The position numbers and the translations under genes are program-made. 64,000 nt of DNA, from contig NZ_CAJGYV010000001.1 of assembly GCF_904846055.1 (NCBI RefSeq), positions 62,001-126,000 of the forward strand, read 5' to 3'. Source of the DNA: Psychrobacter ciconiae (GTDB taxonomy: Bacteria; Pseudomonadota; Gammaproteobacteria; Pseudomonadales; Moraxellaceae). Numbering within the stretch: the stretch's first letter is position 1; the number at the start of each line of letters is the position of its first letter. This document shows positions 52,554-59,626 of this stretch, in pieces. The notes under the pieces were generated by a model. The model was not told where the DNA came from, did not search any database, and saw only the letters and a list, made by a program, of their open reading frames with translations.

Positions 52554-53780
52554 CGCCGTAAAACCATGCCGTTCAGGACATGGATATCAGGCGACAGGCG
52601 TTGACGCTTAGAATTGTTTTAGGTTTGCTAAAATTCACTAAACCCAGCAAAATCAAACCATGAAAACCTTTAAACTCCGACTTAAAGACAAACACGCCAA
52701 ACAACTGACCGCGATAAGTAGTTCGGTCAATTTTGTTTGGAACTATGTCAATGAGTTGAGTTTTAAGCACCTAAGGCGAACTGGAAAGTTCTTTAGCGCT
52801 TACGATTTAGCCGAATATACCAAAGGCTCAGGTGAATATTTAGGATTGCATTCACAAACCATTCAAGCGATTGGTGAGATTCACGCCAAAAGCCGAAAGC
52901 AGTTTAAAAAAGCCAAGTTAAGATGGCGAACCAATAACCCTAAATCACGCCGCAAAAGCTTAGGTTGGATACCGTTTAAAAAGTCGGCGATTAAACACCT
53001 AGCCACACGCCAAAGCGGTAAAAAAGCCCTTAAATCGACTATTCAGTTGTCACTCGCAAACCATCAAAAGCTAATTATTGAGTTGTTTGATAGCTACAAT
53101 TTGGCATTGTATGACCTAAACACCCTTAAGTTGGTTCAAGATGCAAGGGGTAGATGGTACGCTTGCATCACCGTTAAAAACTATCCAAAACTTGAACATG
53201 GTACAGGTCAAGTGGGTATTGATTTAGGCTTAAAAGCAGCTGCTACTACCTCAAATGGTGATGTTTTAACCACTAAACAAACTCAAAAATGGGCTAAGAA
53301 GCTTGCTACTGCTCAACGTACCAAAAACAAAGAGCGTGTTCGTACCATTCACGCTAAGATTAAAAATACCCGTAAAGACTTAATTAATAAATTCACCACT
53401 AAGATGGTTAAAGAAAATGCTTTAATCATAGTCGGTGACGTAAAATCAAAATCATTCACTTCCAAAAAAACTAATCTTGCCAAATCGACTTACGATGCAG
53501 GTTGGTTTGAACTAAAACGGCAATTGGACTACAAATGCAAGCATGCAGGTTGCCGTTTTGAGATTGTGAATGAAAGCTACACTACCCAAACCTGTTCAAG
53601 CTGTCGCCAAATCATTGACAGTAGTCCTAAAGGTAGAACAGGTTTGCGAATAAGAGAATGGACTTGTGAGTGCGGTGTCACTCAGCACCGCGATATCAAC
53701 GCGGCAAGGAACATTCTTGCGGTCGGGCTTGACCGTCTTGCAGAAGGAATCCCCTCTCTTTAGGGAGGGGAGGAAGTCAA
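52554..53780 (+). mobile_element. IS200/IS605-type element carrying tnpB only
   Basis: The left end starts at gccgtaaaaccatgcc with a short hairpin (CCATGCC..GG.CATGG). The right end is a hairpin, CCCCTCTC..GGGAGGGG, with terminal GGAAGTCAA at 53772-53780. Both ends match the 278-bp element at 63202-63479. No tnpA is present, so mobility would need a transposase in trans. The right end abuts the truncated toxin-like gene. Confidence 0.8.
52660..53763 (+). CDS. tnpB: TnpB RNA-guided nuclease with rearranged catalytic Glu
   Basis: This 367-residue protein is an IS605-type TnpB, a Cas12-like nuclease guided by an RNA from the element's right end. The RuvC-like domain has Asp188 in GIDLGLKAAA and Asp345 in HRDINAARN. 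At the usual position of the second acidic residue (ExL) it has Gly259 (IIVGDVKSKSF). A Glu appears instead at 305 in NESYTTQTCSSC, just before the zinc finger CSSC..CTCECG. I recall published TnpB surveys describing this rearranged active site. The start at 52660 is the first Met, after an AAATC-rich leader. Length is normal and the frame intact. Confidence 0.9.
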   Translation: MKTFKLRLKDKHAKQLTAISSSVNFVWNYVNELSFKHLRRTGKFFSAYDLAEYTKGSGEYLGLHSQTIQAIGEIHAKSRKQFKKAKLRWRTNNPKSRRKSLGWIPFKKSAIKHLATRQSGKKALKSTIQLSLANHQKLIIELFDSYNLALYDLNTLKLVQDARGRWYACITVKNYPKLEHGTGQVGIDLGLKAAATTSNGDVLTTKQTQKWAKKLATAQRTKNKERVRTIHAKIKNTRKDLINKFTTKMVKENALIIVGDVKSKSFTSKKTNLAKSTYDAGWFELKRQLDYKCKHAGCRFEIVNESYTTQTCSSCRQIIDSSPKGRTGLRIREWTCECGVTQHRDINAARNILAVGLDRLAEGIPSL

Positions 53781-53796
53781 GAAAGTGATGTATGCT
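53690..53796 (+). ncRNA. Candidate guide (omega/re) RNA at the right end of the tnpB element
   Basis: The region overlaps the 3' end of tnpB and includes GTCGGGCTTGACCGTC and the terminal hairpin shared with the element at 63202-63479. By analogy with IS605 elements, the RNA scaffold ends at GTCAA and the next roughly 16 bases (53781-53796) would be the guide. The boundaries are inferred. Confidence 0.45.
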
Positions 53797-54654
53797 GACC
53801 TGACCTATGGCACATTCTCAACCAACCTCACCCCTGAATATCGCTTTGGCTTGCCCTTTGCGGTAAAGATGGGTGGGGTGGTCATGGACATTGATAAAAT
53901 TGCCCATACCACAGTTGAGAGAAACAACGACAAAGACAAGCTCAGCGCTTATAACCTCTCAAGAGGACCGAGCTATAGCTTAAATGAAAACTTAGTTCCT
54001 GAGCAGCTATTTGACGACCCTGACACCCCCGAGAAAGAAGCTGATGGCATCAGTGCAGTCAAAGCCTTAACTCTGGCTGCCCAGCAAGGTCAGACCATCT
54101 ATACCATTACCAAAGCCAATTACGCTGAAGTACTGCCCAAGCTCAATCACAGCGATGTGGTGATGACGGATATCCGTAATGGGGTTAATGCGGGTAGGAC
54201 GGTCACGGTTCATGACACTCAGATGAGCTTTAATGGTTGGAAAGGTACGGGCTACACCATTTTAGACCCTGTTTCTGGCGCTGGGGCGTATATGATTGGC
54301 GGGGGATTGGATGGGGGGGTTTTAAAATTTGTTGAGGATAATGCTTTTATAATTTCATTAGTATTATTGGGTTTATCATTTGTTCCATATGTTGGTCAAA
54401 TTGCAAATATTCTAGGTTGGGCACTTGGAAACTATCTACTGTATTTGTCATTTCACAAATCATTAAATTTAGCTTGTGCAAGAAACATACCTTCTGTTAT
54501 TACCGTCTATGGCTTGATATTTGCGCTTAATACGGGATTATCTTTCTTGGGTGGTGGAGCTATAGGCGCTATAATAGCCTATTTTTTAGGTGATACACTT
54601 GCGGAATCTATAGCAGAAGCTGCAAACAATATTGGTTGCAGAGAAATGCCATGA
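53785..54654 (+). pseudogene. C-terminal remnant of a large polymorphic-toxin-like protein
   Basis: The 289-residue frame starts four bases after the tnpB element, so the N-terminal bulk is missing. Residues 1-175 are a conserved segment that I recall from very large RHS/transglutaminase-like exported proteins: GLPFAVKMGGVVMDIDKIAH, LVPEQLFDDP, GISAVKALTLAAQQGQTIYT and GWKGTGYTILDPVSGAGAYM. The last 110 residues differ sharply: AT-rich DNA and three or four hydrophobic segments (about 185-275), ending in CREMP. That is where such proteins carry exchangeable toxin tips, and this one looks pore-forming. The stop overlaps the next gene by ATGA. Expression would need a new start. Confidence 0.6.
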
Positions 54655-54962
54655 TTAAATTAAATTATTTATCATCTATCTTTTTAGTGTTGACTTTAGC
54701 TATAGTATTTTATGCTGTCTATTTAAAATACAGCAGTTTCCAAACAAATAAGATTAAGATTAAGATTTTATATCTTCACTTTTCAAACTTAACAGTTTCT
54801 ATATGTAGTATTTTTTCTTTTTACATATTATCTGAGATGTTTGCTGTTTCATTTAATATACCTAAAAGTTACGAAATATTGCAAATTTTATTTGCAGCTA
54901 TCGTTTCTACTATATTTGCTCCAGTTCTTTGGAACTTTAGAATGAAAAAATATTTAAAATAA
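54651..54962 (+). CDS. Small membrane protein, candidate immunity protein
   Basis: This 103-residue protein (start MIKLNYLSSIF at 54651) overlaps the preceding toxin-like frame by four bases (ATGA), which implies translational coupling. It has three hydrophobic helices at about 5-25, 38-60 and 70-95, with a basic KIKIKI stretch between and a Lys-rich end. Multi-pass immunity proteins are usual for pore-forming bacteriocins and CDI/RHS toxins that act on the membrane. The DNA is as AT-rich as the toxin tip, so the two probably arrived together. No homology was recognised. Confidence 0.55.
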   Translation: MIKLNYLSSIFLVLTLAIVFYAVYLKYSSFQTNKIKIKILYLHFSNLTVSICSIFSFYILSEMFAVSFNIPKSYEILQILFAAIVSTIFAPVLWNFRMKKYLK

Positions 54963-55035
54963 ATAGATGTAATATAGCCAAATCGACCTAAAAATGTTAT
55001 AAAATAAAATATCTTAACTGACCCCTCAATTCATC

Positions 55036-55374
55036 ATGACCTATTCCTTAGATTTTCGCAAACAAGTGCTTAAAAGCTTAGCTAACGGCATGACCTTTGC
55101 TGAAGCTGCCGTATTTTATGACATCAGCCCGACCACCATTCAAAAGTGGAAGAAGCGGCTTCACAGCAAAACTACTCGCAATGTCACGGCACGAAAGATA
55201 ACTGATGAGGCATTGCGTAAAGACGTTGAAGACTATCCCGACAGCTATCATTACGAACGTGCTGCCCGCTTGAACTGCAGTGCCTCAGGGATTTGTGAGG
55301 CGTTAAAGCGCTTGGGAATCAGCAAAAAAAAAGACCTTAGAACACCCAAACGCTTGCCCGATAAAAAGAGCTGA
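55036..55374 (+). CDS. IS630-family transposase, first frame (OrfA)
   Basis: The 112-residue HTH part starts MTYSLDFRKQVLKSLANGMT, with the helix-turn-helix FYDISPTTIQKWKKRL and a second one around ARLNCSASGICEALKRLG. A run of nine A at 55324-55332 lies near its end. From there the +1 frame is open and reads TLEHPNACPIKRAEFNAKL, straight into the catalytic part. That fits slippage to make the full transposase. The second half is interrupted, so no active enzyme can be made. Confidence 0.85.
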   Translation: MTYSLDFRKQVLKSLANGMTFAEAAVFYDISPTTIQKWKKRLHSKTTRNVTARKITDEALRKDVEDYPDSYHYERAARLNCSASGICEALKRLGISKKKDLRTPKRLPDKKS

Positions 55375-55593
55375 GTTTAACGCTAAGCTCCACTACTTCA
55401 AACAACAAGGCTTTCCCATCATCTATATGGACGAAAGTGGCTTTGAGCATGAAACGATAAGACCATACGGTTATGCACCAATAGGTAAACCTTGTATCGA
55501 TAGCTACAACTGGCAAGGTAAAAAACGAACCAACGTCATTGGAGCGTTATACCAAAAGGTCTTGTTTGCGCTAGAATTCATTGAAAAGAACGT

Positions 55594-55601
55594 CAATTGG
55601 C
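55594..55601. repeat. Target duplication CAATTGGC, left copy
   Basis: Identical to 59349-59356. The pair brackets the unit 55602-59348 exactly at its GAGACC/GGTCTC ends. Confidence 0.8.
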
Positions 55602-55669
55602 GAGACCATCCCAGATTCTGTGTAACTGACGTTTAGATTAAATGCTTACACAAAATTTAGGAAGGTCTC
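55602..55669. repeat. 68-bp miniature element, left copy
   Basis: The ends GAGACC and GGTCTC belong to 24-bp terminal inverted repeats with 20 matches (GAGACCATCCCAGATTC.. against GAGACCTTCCTAAATTT..), each ending in TGTGTAA, with about 20 bp between. This looks like both ends of an IS256-like element with the interior deleted. It differs from the right copy at one base. Confidence 0.75.
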
Positions 55670-56038
55670 CCTATTGGTCTGACACTTGACTACACTCCTA
55701 TCCATATGGAAAAAGGTATTGCCGTTTTTCAAGGGCGTCCAAAGCGTCATCATTACAACCCATTGGGTACAGTCCACGGCGGCTGGTTCTGCACGCTTTT
55801 AGATTCCGCTGTTGGCTGCGCTGTCCATACCCTTTTGCCAGCAGGAAAAACCTACACAACTTTAGAGATAAAAGTAAATATGGTGCGAGCTTTGACAGTG
55901 GCAACACCTTTAGTACGGGCTGAAGGCAAAGTCATTCATGCTGGTCGGAGAACAGCGACTGCTGAAGGCAAAATTGTAGGGCCTGATGGCAAATTATATG
56001 CCCATGCCACCACAACCTGCATCATTCTTGATGTTTAG
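55670..56038 (+). pseudogene. PaaI-type hotdog thioesterase, 5'-truncated
   Basis: The frame is open from the left miniature element and reads PIGLTLDYTPIHMEKGIAVF before the internal ATG at 55706 (110 residues from there). The hotdog core has YNPLGTVHGGWFCTLLDSAVG, with the active-site region, and TTLEIKVNMVRALT. PaaI relatives normally have 20-30 more residues at the N-terminus, so the gene was cut when the unit was formed. A shorter protein from 55706 is conceivable but lacks the first strand. Confidence 0.7.
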
Positions 56039-56116
56039 ATAAAATTTTTGATCGTTAATAGCTTTTAAACCAAAGAAAAATGTTAAGAATATAATGGATA
56101 TTATATGGGTATACCT

Positions 56117-56213
56117 ATGAGAAACCAATCAGGCGCTTTCATTTGTTCGGTTCCCTAGTGAGGACTTGAATGCTAAGCTGCGGGCTAATGTTATCAACGC
56201 TTTAAATCGCTGA
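56117..56213 (+). pseudogene. Decayed Arc-like antitoxin fragment
   Basis: After ATGAGAAAC a +1 shift gives QALSFVRFPSEDLNAKLR and NALNR, then a stop at 56211-56213. FVRFPxEDLxxKLR followed by NR resembles the ribbon-helix-helix of Arc-type repressors. The frameshift and early stop mark it as dead. The identification rests on a short match. Confidence 0.35.
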
Positions 56214-56266
56214 AATATTCACAGTGTACTTCATGGTGTACTTACTATACATATTCTATCTATGTT

Positions 56267-56287
56267 CGGTGCCCTATACAGGCACCG
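56267..56287. terminator. Hairpin downstream of arsB
   Basis: CGGTGCC, a 7-base loop and GGCACCG form a perfect 7-bp stem 23 bp past the arsB stop, but there is no T run. It may stabilise the mRNA end or stop transcription weakly. Confidence 0.4.
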
Positions 56288-56309
56288 TACTATAAGAATG
56301 ACCGCTTAC

Positions 56310-57620
56310 TTAAATACTGGGTAACATAGGCAACCAAAATACTAAAGCTAAAAGCGTTACGAGTAGTACTGGCGGTGTTATGAATAAGCCAATCTTCATA
56401 TACTGACCCCAGCTGATTTTATAATCCTTTTCCGCCAGTACATGTAACCATAATAATGTTGCTAAACTTCCAATTGGGGTGAATTTTGGCCCTAAATCAT
56501 TACCAATAATATTGGAATAAATCATCAACTCGCGCGTTGCAGCGGGAACTTGGGCGCTATCAATCGCCAGTGCTCCTATAAGCGTTGACGGCATATTATT
56601 CATGACTGAGGCGACGATAGCTGATAGAAAGCCTGTTCCGACCGTCGCAATGACGTTACCTTGCTGTCCTAACCAGTTTAGTATTTGCGCGCCATATGCC
56701 GTGAGTCCTGCGTTACCCAAGCCATAAACCACTAAATACATACCGATTGAAAACAACACGATTTGCCATGGCGCTTTGCGTAGGACATGGATCACGGAAA
56801 GCTTGGTACCACGACCACCTTGCCACCAGCGGCCTGCGATTGCTATTAGCACTAGTGCTGCGATACTAGTCACCAACGAAATCACTAGTCCCAATGACTC
56901 AGTGGCAAAATAAGCGATGAGTAATAAGGCCAATACTGGGAAGGCCGCTCGAAAAACCAAAGGGTCTTTGATAGCGGATTGCGGTGAGCTTAGACTATCC
57001 ATTGAATAATGCTTCGGGATATGTCGCGCATAGACAAGCCATAATACCAGTAGCGTTGCGATAACAGATACGATATTCACTGGCACCATGACTGCCGCAT
57101 AGCGACCAAAACCAATATCAAAATAATTAGCGCTAACGATGTTGACTAGATTAGACGTTACTAATGGCAGACTTGCGGTATCGGCAATAAAGCCAGTAGC
57201 GATGATAAAGGCTAAAGCTGATTTGGGTGCAAAATCAAGGCGCAACAAAATGGCAATGACAATAGGGGTGAGCAATAACGCCGCCCCATCATTAGCAAAA
57301 AAGGCAGCAATGAATGCGCCTAAAATAACAATCATGGGAAACAGTCGCCGACCTTGACCATTACCTAATCTTGCAACATGCAATGCTGCCCAGCCAAAAA
57401 ATCCAGCCTCATCTAATATCAATGAGATGATGATAAGCGCGACAAAGGTAAAGGTGGCATCCCAGACGATATTCCAGACGATAGCCACATCTGATAATTG
57501 CACCACCCCTAGAAGCAGGGCAACTACTGCGCCGCCCATTGCACTCCAACCGATACCCAGTCCTTTTGGCTGCCATATGACTAAAGTCAAAGTGACAATA
57601 AAAATCGCTAATGCGAGCAT
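56310..57620 (-). CDS. arsB: Arsenite efflux transporter ArsB
   Basis: This 436-residue inner-membrane protein with about 12 helices belongs to the ArsB/NhaD superfamily and exports arsenite (and antimonite). Family blocks are [60 protein letters not shown] and [34 protein letters not shown] and [20 protein letters not shown] follow. It lies 58 bp downstream of the arsC-arsH fusion, the last gene of the ars operon. The product is complete. Confidence 0.95.
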   Translation of the reverse strand: MLALAIFIVTLTLVIWQPKGLGIGWSAMGGAVVALLLGVVQLSDVAIVWNIVWDATFTFVALIIISLILDEAGFFGWAALHVARLGNGQGRRLFPMIVILGAFIAAFFANDGAALLLTPIVIAILLRLDFAPKSALAFIIATGFIADTASLPLVTSNLVNIVSANYFDIGFGRYAAVMVPVNIVSVIATLLVLWLVYARHIPKHYSMDSLSSPQSAIKDPLVFRAAFPVLALLLIAYFATESLGLVISLVTSIAALVLIAIAGRWWQGGRGTKLSVIHVLRKAPWQIVLFSIGMYLVVYGLGNAGLTAYGAQILNWLGQQGNVIATVGTGFLSAIVASVMNNMPSTLIGALAIDSAQVPAATRELMIYSNIIGNDLGPKFTPIGSLATLLWLHVLAEKDYKISWGQYMKIGLFITPPVLLVTLLALVFWLPMLPSI

Positions 57621-57678
57621 AAAGGTGCCTTAATAAAACAATGGTATTAGAGAAGGTTAACGTTAGATACGCTTGAGT

Positions 57679-58818
57679 TTAGAGTGATTTTTGATTTACA
57701 CGCTGTGATACTTCCTCGCGACTCTCTACGCGCTCAGAATAACGATCGGTTAGATAAGTGGAGCGACCACGTGTGAGCCACGTAAACTTCACTAATTCCT
57801 CACACACATCAACGATACGCTGATATAAAGGCGAATTAAGCATACGATTATTGTCATCAAACTCTAAAAAAGCTTTCGGAACAGACGACTGATTGGGTAT
57901 GGTAATCATACGCATCCAGCGCCCCAAGATACGCAGCTGATTGACGGTATTAAAGCTCTGACTGCCGCCACTGACCTGCATCACTGCAAGCGTCTTACCT
58001 TGAGTCGGTCGAACGCCACCTAATGACAGTGGAATCCAATCAATCTGCGCTTTCATGATACTGGTGATACTGCCATGACGCTCAGGACTTACCCATAGCA
58101 TGCCGTCTGACCATGCGGCTAGCTCACGCAACTCTTGTACTTTCGGATGATTAGCATCAGTACTATCAGGCAACGGTAAACCTGTGGGGTCAAAAGTACG
58201 CACCTCGCAACCATACCAGCGCAATATCCGACTGGCCTCTTCACTTGCTAATTTAGAGAACGAGCGTTCACGTAAAGAGCCGTATAGCACCAATATTCTT
58301 GGTGGATGACGGGGATCATTTGCACCAATCAGAGCATCAATATCAATCGGTTGCAGCTCTACCGCATCTATATTTGGTAAGTCAGTTAAATCGACAAAGG
58401 GATCTAGACTGTTGTCTTTAGTAGATTGGACGATTTCGCCATCTTCTTTGGTAAAACGACTCACTGGATGGTGCAATAGCTCAAATACCCGCTCTGAAGG
58501 TCGGCATAATGCTGCGCCTTTATCAGTCACCACAATAGGACGGTTTATCAAAATAGGATGCGCCATCATTGCATCAATAAGCTTATCATCAGACAATACA
58601 AGGTCGTCTAAACCTAACTCATCATAAGGCGTACCTTTACGGCGTAGAAGCTCACGCGGTGAAAGTTTCATCAAGCCTAACAGCTCAATCAAATATTCAC
58701 GAGTAGGCGGTGTTTTGAGGTATTCAATGACGTTCGGTTGCTCGCCTGAAGCCTTCATGATGGCCAAGGTATTGCGAGACGTACCACAATTAGGGTTGTG
58801 AAAAATGATAGGTGTCAT
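57679..58818 (-). CDS. Fusion of arsenate reductase (ArsC) and ArsH
   Basis: The protein has 379 residues. Residues 1-138 are a glutaredoxin-coupled Ars[11 protein letters not shown] with catalytic Cys11, then [20 protein letters not shown] with the arsenate-binding Arg residues. After a short linker, residues 172-379 are ArsH, an NADPH-dependent FMN oxidoreductase that can oxidise trivalent organoarsenicals. The FMN loop is GSLRERSFS (180-188), and the core continues [30 protein letters not shown] and [14 protein letters not shown]. No stop or frameshift divides them. The two steps are normally separate proteins. The gene follows arsR and precedes arsB. Confidence 0.93.
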   Translation of the reverse strand: MTPIIFHNPNCGTSRNTLAIMKASGEQPNVIEYLKTPPTREYLIELLGLMKLSPRELLRRKGTPYDELGLDDLVLSDDKLIDAMMAHPILINRPIVVTDKGAALCRPSERVFELLHHPVSRFTKEDGEIVQSTKDNSLDPFVDLTDLPNIDAVELQPIDIDALIGANDPRHPPRILVLYGSLRERSFSKLASEEASRILRWYGCEVRTFDPTGLPLPDSTDANHPKVQELRELAAWSDGMLWVSPERHGSITSIMKAQIDWIPLSLGGVRPTQGKTLAVMQVSGGSQSFNTVNQLRILGRWMRMITIPNQSSVPKAFLEFDDNNRMLNSPLYQRIVDVCEELVKFTWLTRGRSTYLTDRYSERVESREEVSQRVNQKSL

Positions 58819-58870
58819 AACGACCTTTTTATAGTGTTAGAAGGGTTTGTATTCTTAAAAGAATAGTAGC

Positions 58871-59230
58871 TTAGCTGTTGGGTTTGTCGGATGGGTTGAT
58901 ATCACAGGCACTCAAGCTGTCCAAAAGAGAGCCACATAACTCTGGGTGACCTGCACAGCAGTCTTTTAACAAGAATTGAATGACATCTTCGACATGCGTA
59001 AGAGACGCACGATAAATAATCTGGCGGCTTTGTCGTTGTGAGCTTACCCATCCTGCCCGGGCAAGCACGGCTAAATGAGCCGACATCGTATTATGTGGCA
59101 CACCAAGATTGCGAGCGATTTCACCAGCAGGCAGACCATCAGGCTCATGACTAACCAAAAGTCTAAAAGCTTTTAATCGAGTTTCTTGAGAGAGCGCAGC
59201 AAAGCTGGCAGTAGCATTTATTATTTCCAT
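58871..59230 (-). CDS. arsR: Arsenic-responsive repressor ArsR
   Basis: This 119-residue winged-HTH repressor has recognition helix region NLGVPHNTMSAHLAVLARAG and beta wing QRQSRQIIYRA. It lacks the Cys pair in the DNA-binding helix of R773-type ArsR. Instead it has Cys91, Cys92 and Cys99 in KDCCAGHPELC at the C-terminus, like the Acidithiobacillus-type sensor. It is first in the operon and probably represses itself, the fusion gene and arsB until As(III) binds. The 50 bp upstream to the right miniature element are very AT-rich. Confidence 0.93.
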   Translation of the reverse strand: MEIINATASFAALSQETRLKAFRLLVSHEPDGLPAGEIARNLGVPHNTMSAHLAVLARAGWVSSQRQSRQIIYRASLTHVEDVIQFLLKDCCAGHPELCGSLLDSLSACDINPSDKPNS

Positions 59231-59280
59231 AAGTCCAATAATATAGACATATAAAAATAAATCAAGATATTTTATGAGGT
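59231..59280 (-). promoter_or_regulatory. Presumed promoter/operator of the ars operon
   Basis: This AT-rich 50-bp stretch lies between arsR and the right miniature element. On the minus strand TTGATT (59260-59265) and TATTAT (59238-59243) are 16 bp apart, but this would start transcription almost at the ATG, giving a leaderless or near-leaderless message. An imperfect dyad around ATAGACAT may be the ArsR site. Confidence 0.3.
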
Positions 59281-59348
59281 GAGACCATCCCAGATTCTGT
59301 GTAACTGACGTTTAGATTAAATACTTACACAAAATTTAGGAAGGTCTC
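59281..59348. repeat. 68-bp miniature element, right copy
   Basis: Same orientation and sequence as 55602-55669 apart from one A/G difference (ATACTT here, ATGCTT on the left). It forms the right end of the composite unit and lies just upstream of the ars promoter. Confidence 0.75.
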
Positions 59349-59356
59349 CAATTGGC
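59349..59356. repeat. Target duplication CAATTGGC, right copy
   Basis: Matches 55594-55601 and continues in the frame of the IS630-family transposase. Confidence 0.8.
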
Positions 59357-59626
59357 GAGTGATTTATGATTGGTGCAAGTACAAACTGATTCCAAGCCTT
59401 AAGACCAAATGCGTGATTGTGATGGACAATGCGTCCTTTCATAAAAACCGTCGCATTGCCAAACTGCTCAACCGTCATGGTCATCGCATCTTATGGCTAC
59501 CACCTTACAGTCCTGACCTAAACCCTATCGAGAATAAATGGGCTCAGGTAAAATTCTTAAGACAAGGTTGGATAGAAAATGACTTATCAAAACTGTTTTA
59601 TGATATTCATCCAAACCATAACTCTT

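Larger units (their letters stand above)
55602..59348. mobile_element. Composite unit: arsenic genes between two 68-bp miniature elements
   Basis: The 3747-bp unit starts and ends with directly repeated 68-bp elements (55602-55669 and 59281-59348). It holds a cut thioesterase gene, an Arc-like remnant, arsB, an arsC-arsH fusion and arsR. An 8-bp duplication of the IS630-family target flanks the whole. There is no transposase inside, so a related element must have moved it in trans. The inner flanks of the two miniature copies show no duplication, as expected if the outer ends acted as one transposon. Confidence 0.8.

Noticed and set aside
52540..52560. A GTTA target at the left end of the tnpB element, as at the 278-bp copy
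   Set aside because: The flank reads AAGTC, not GTTA. Either the left boundary differs or the site has changed; I did not force a match.
52351..52611. Plus frame across the end of rluF and the tnpB element's left end
   Set aside because: A shadow frame of the basic rluF tail that continues into element DNA.
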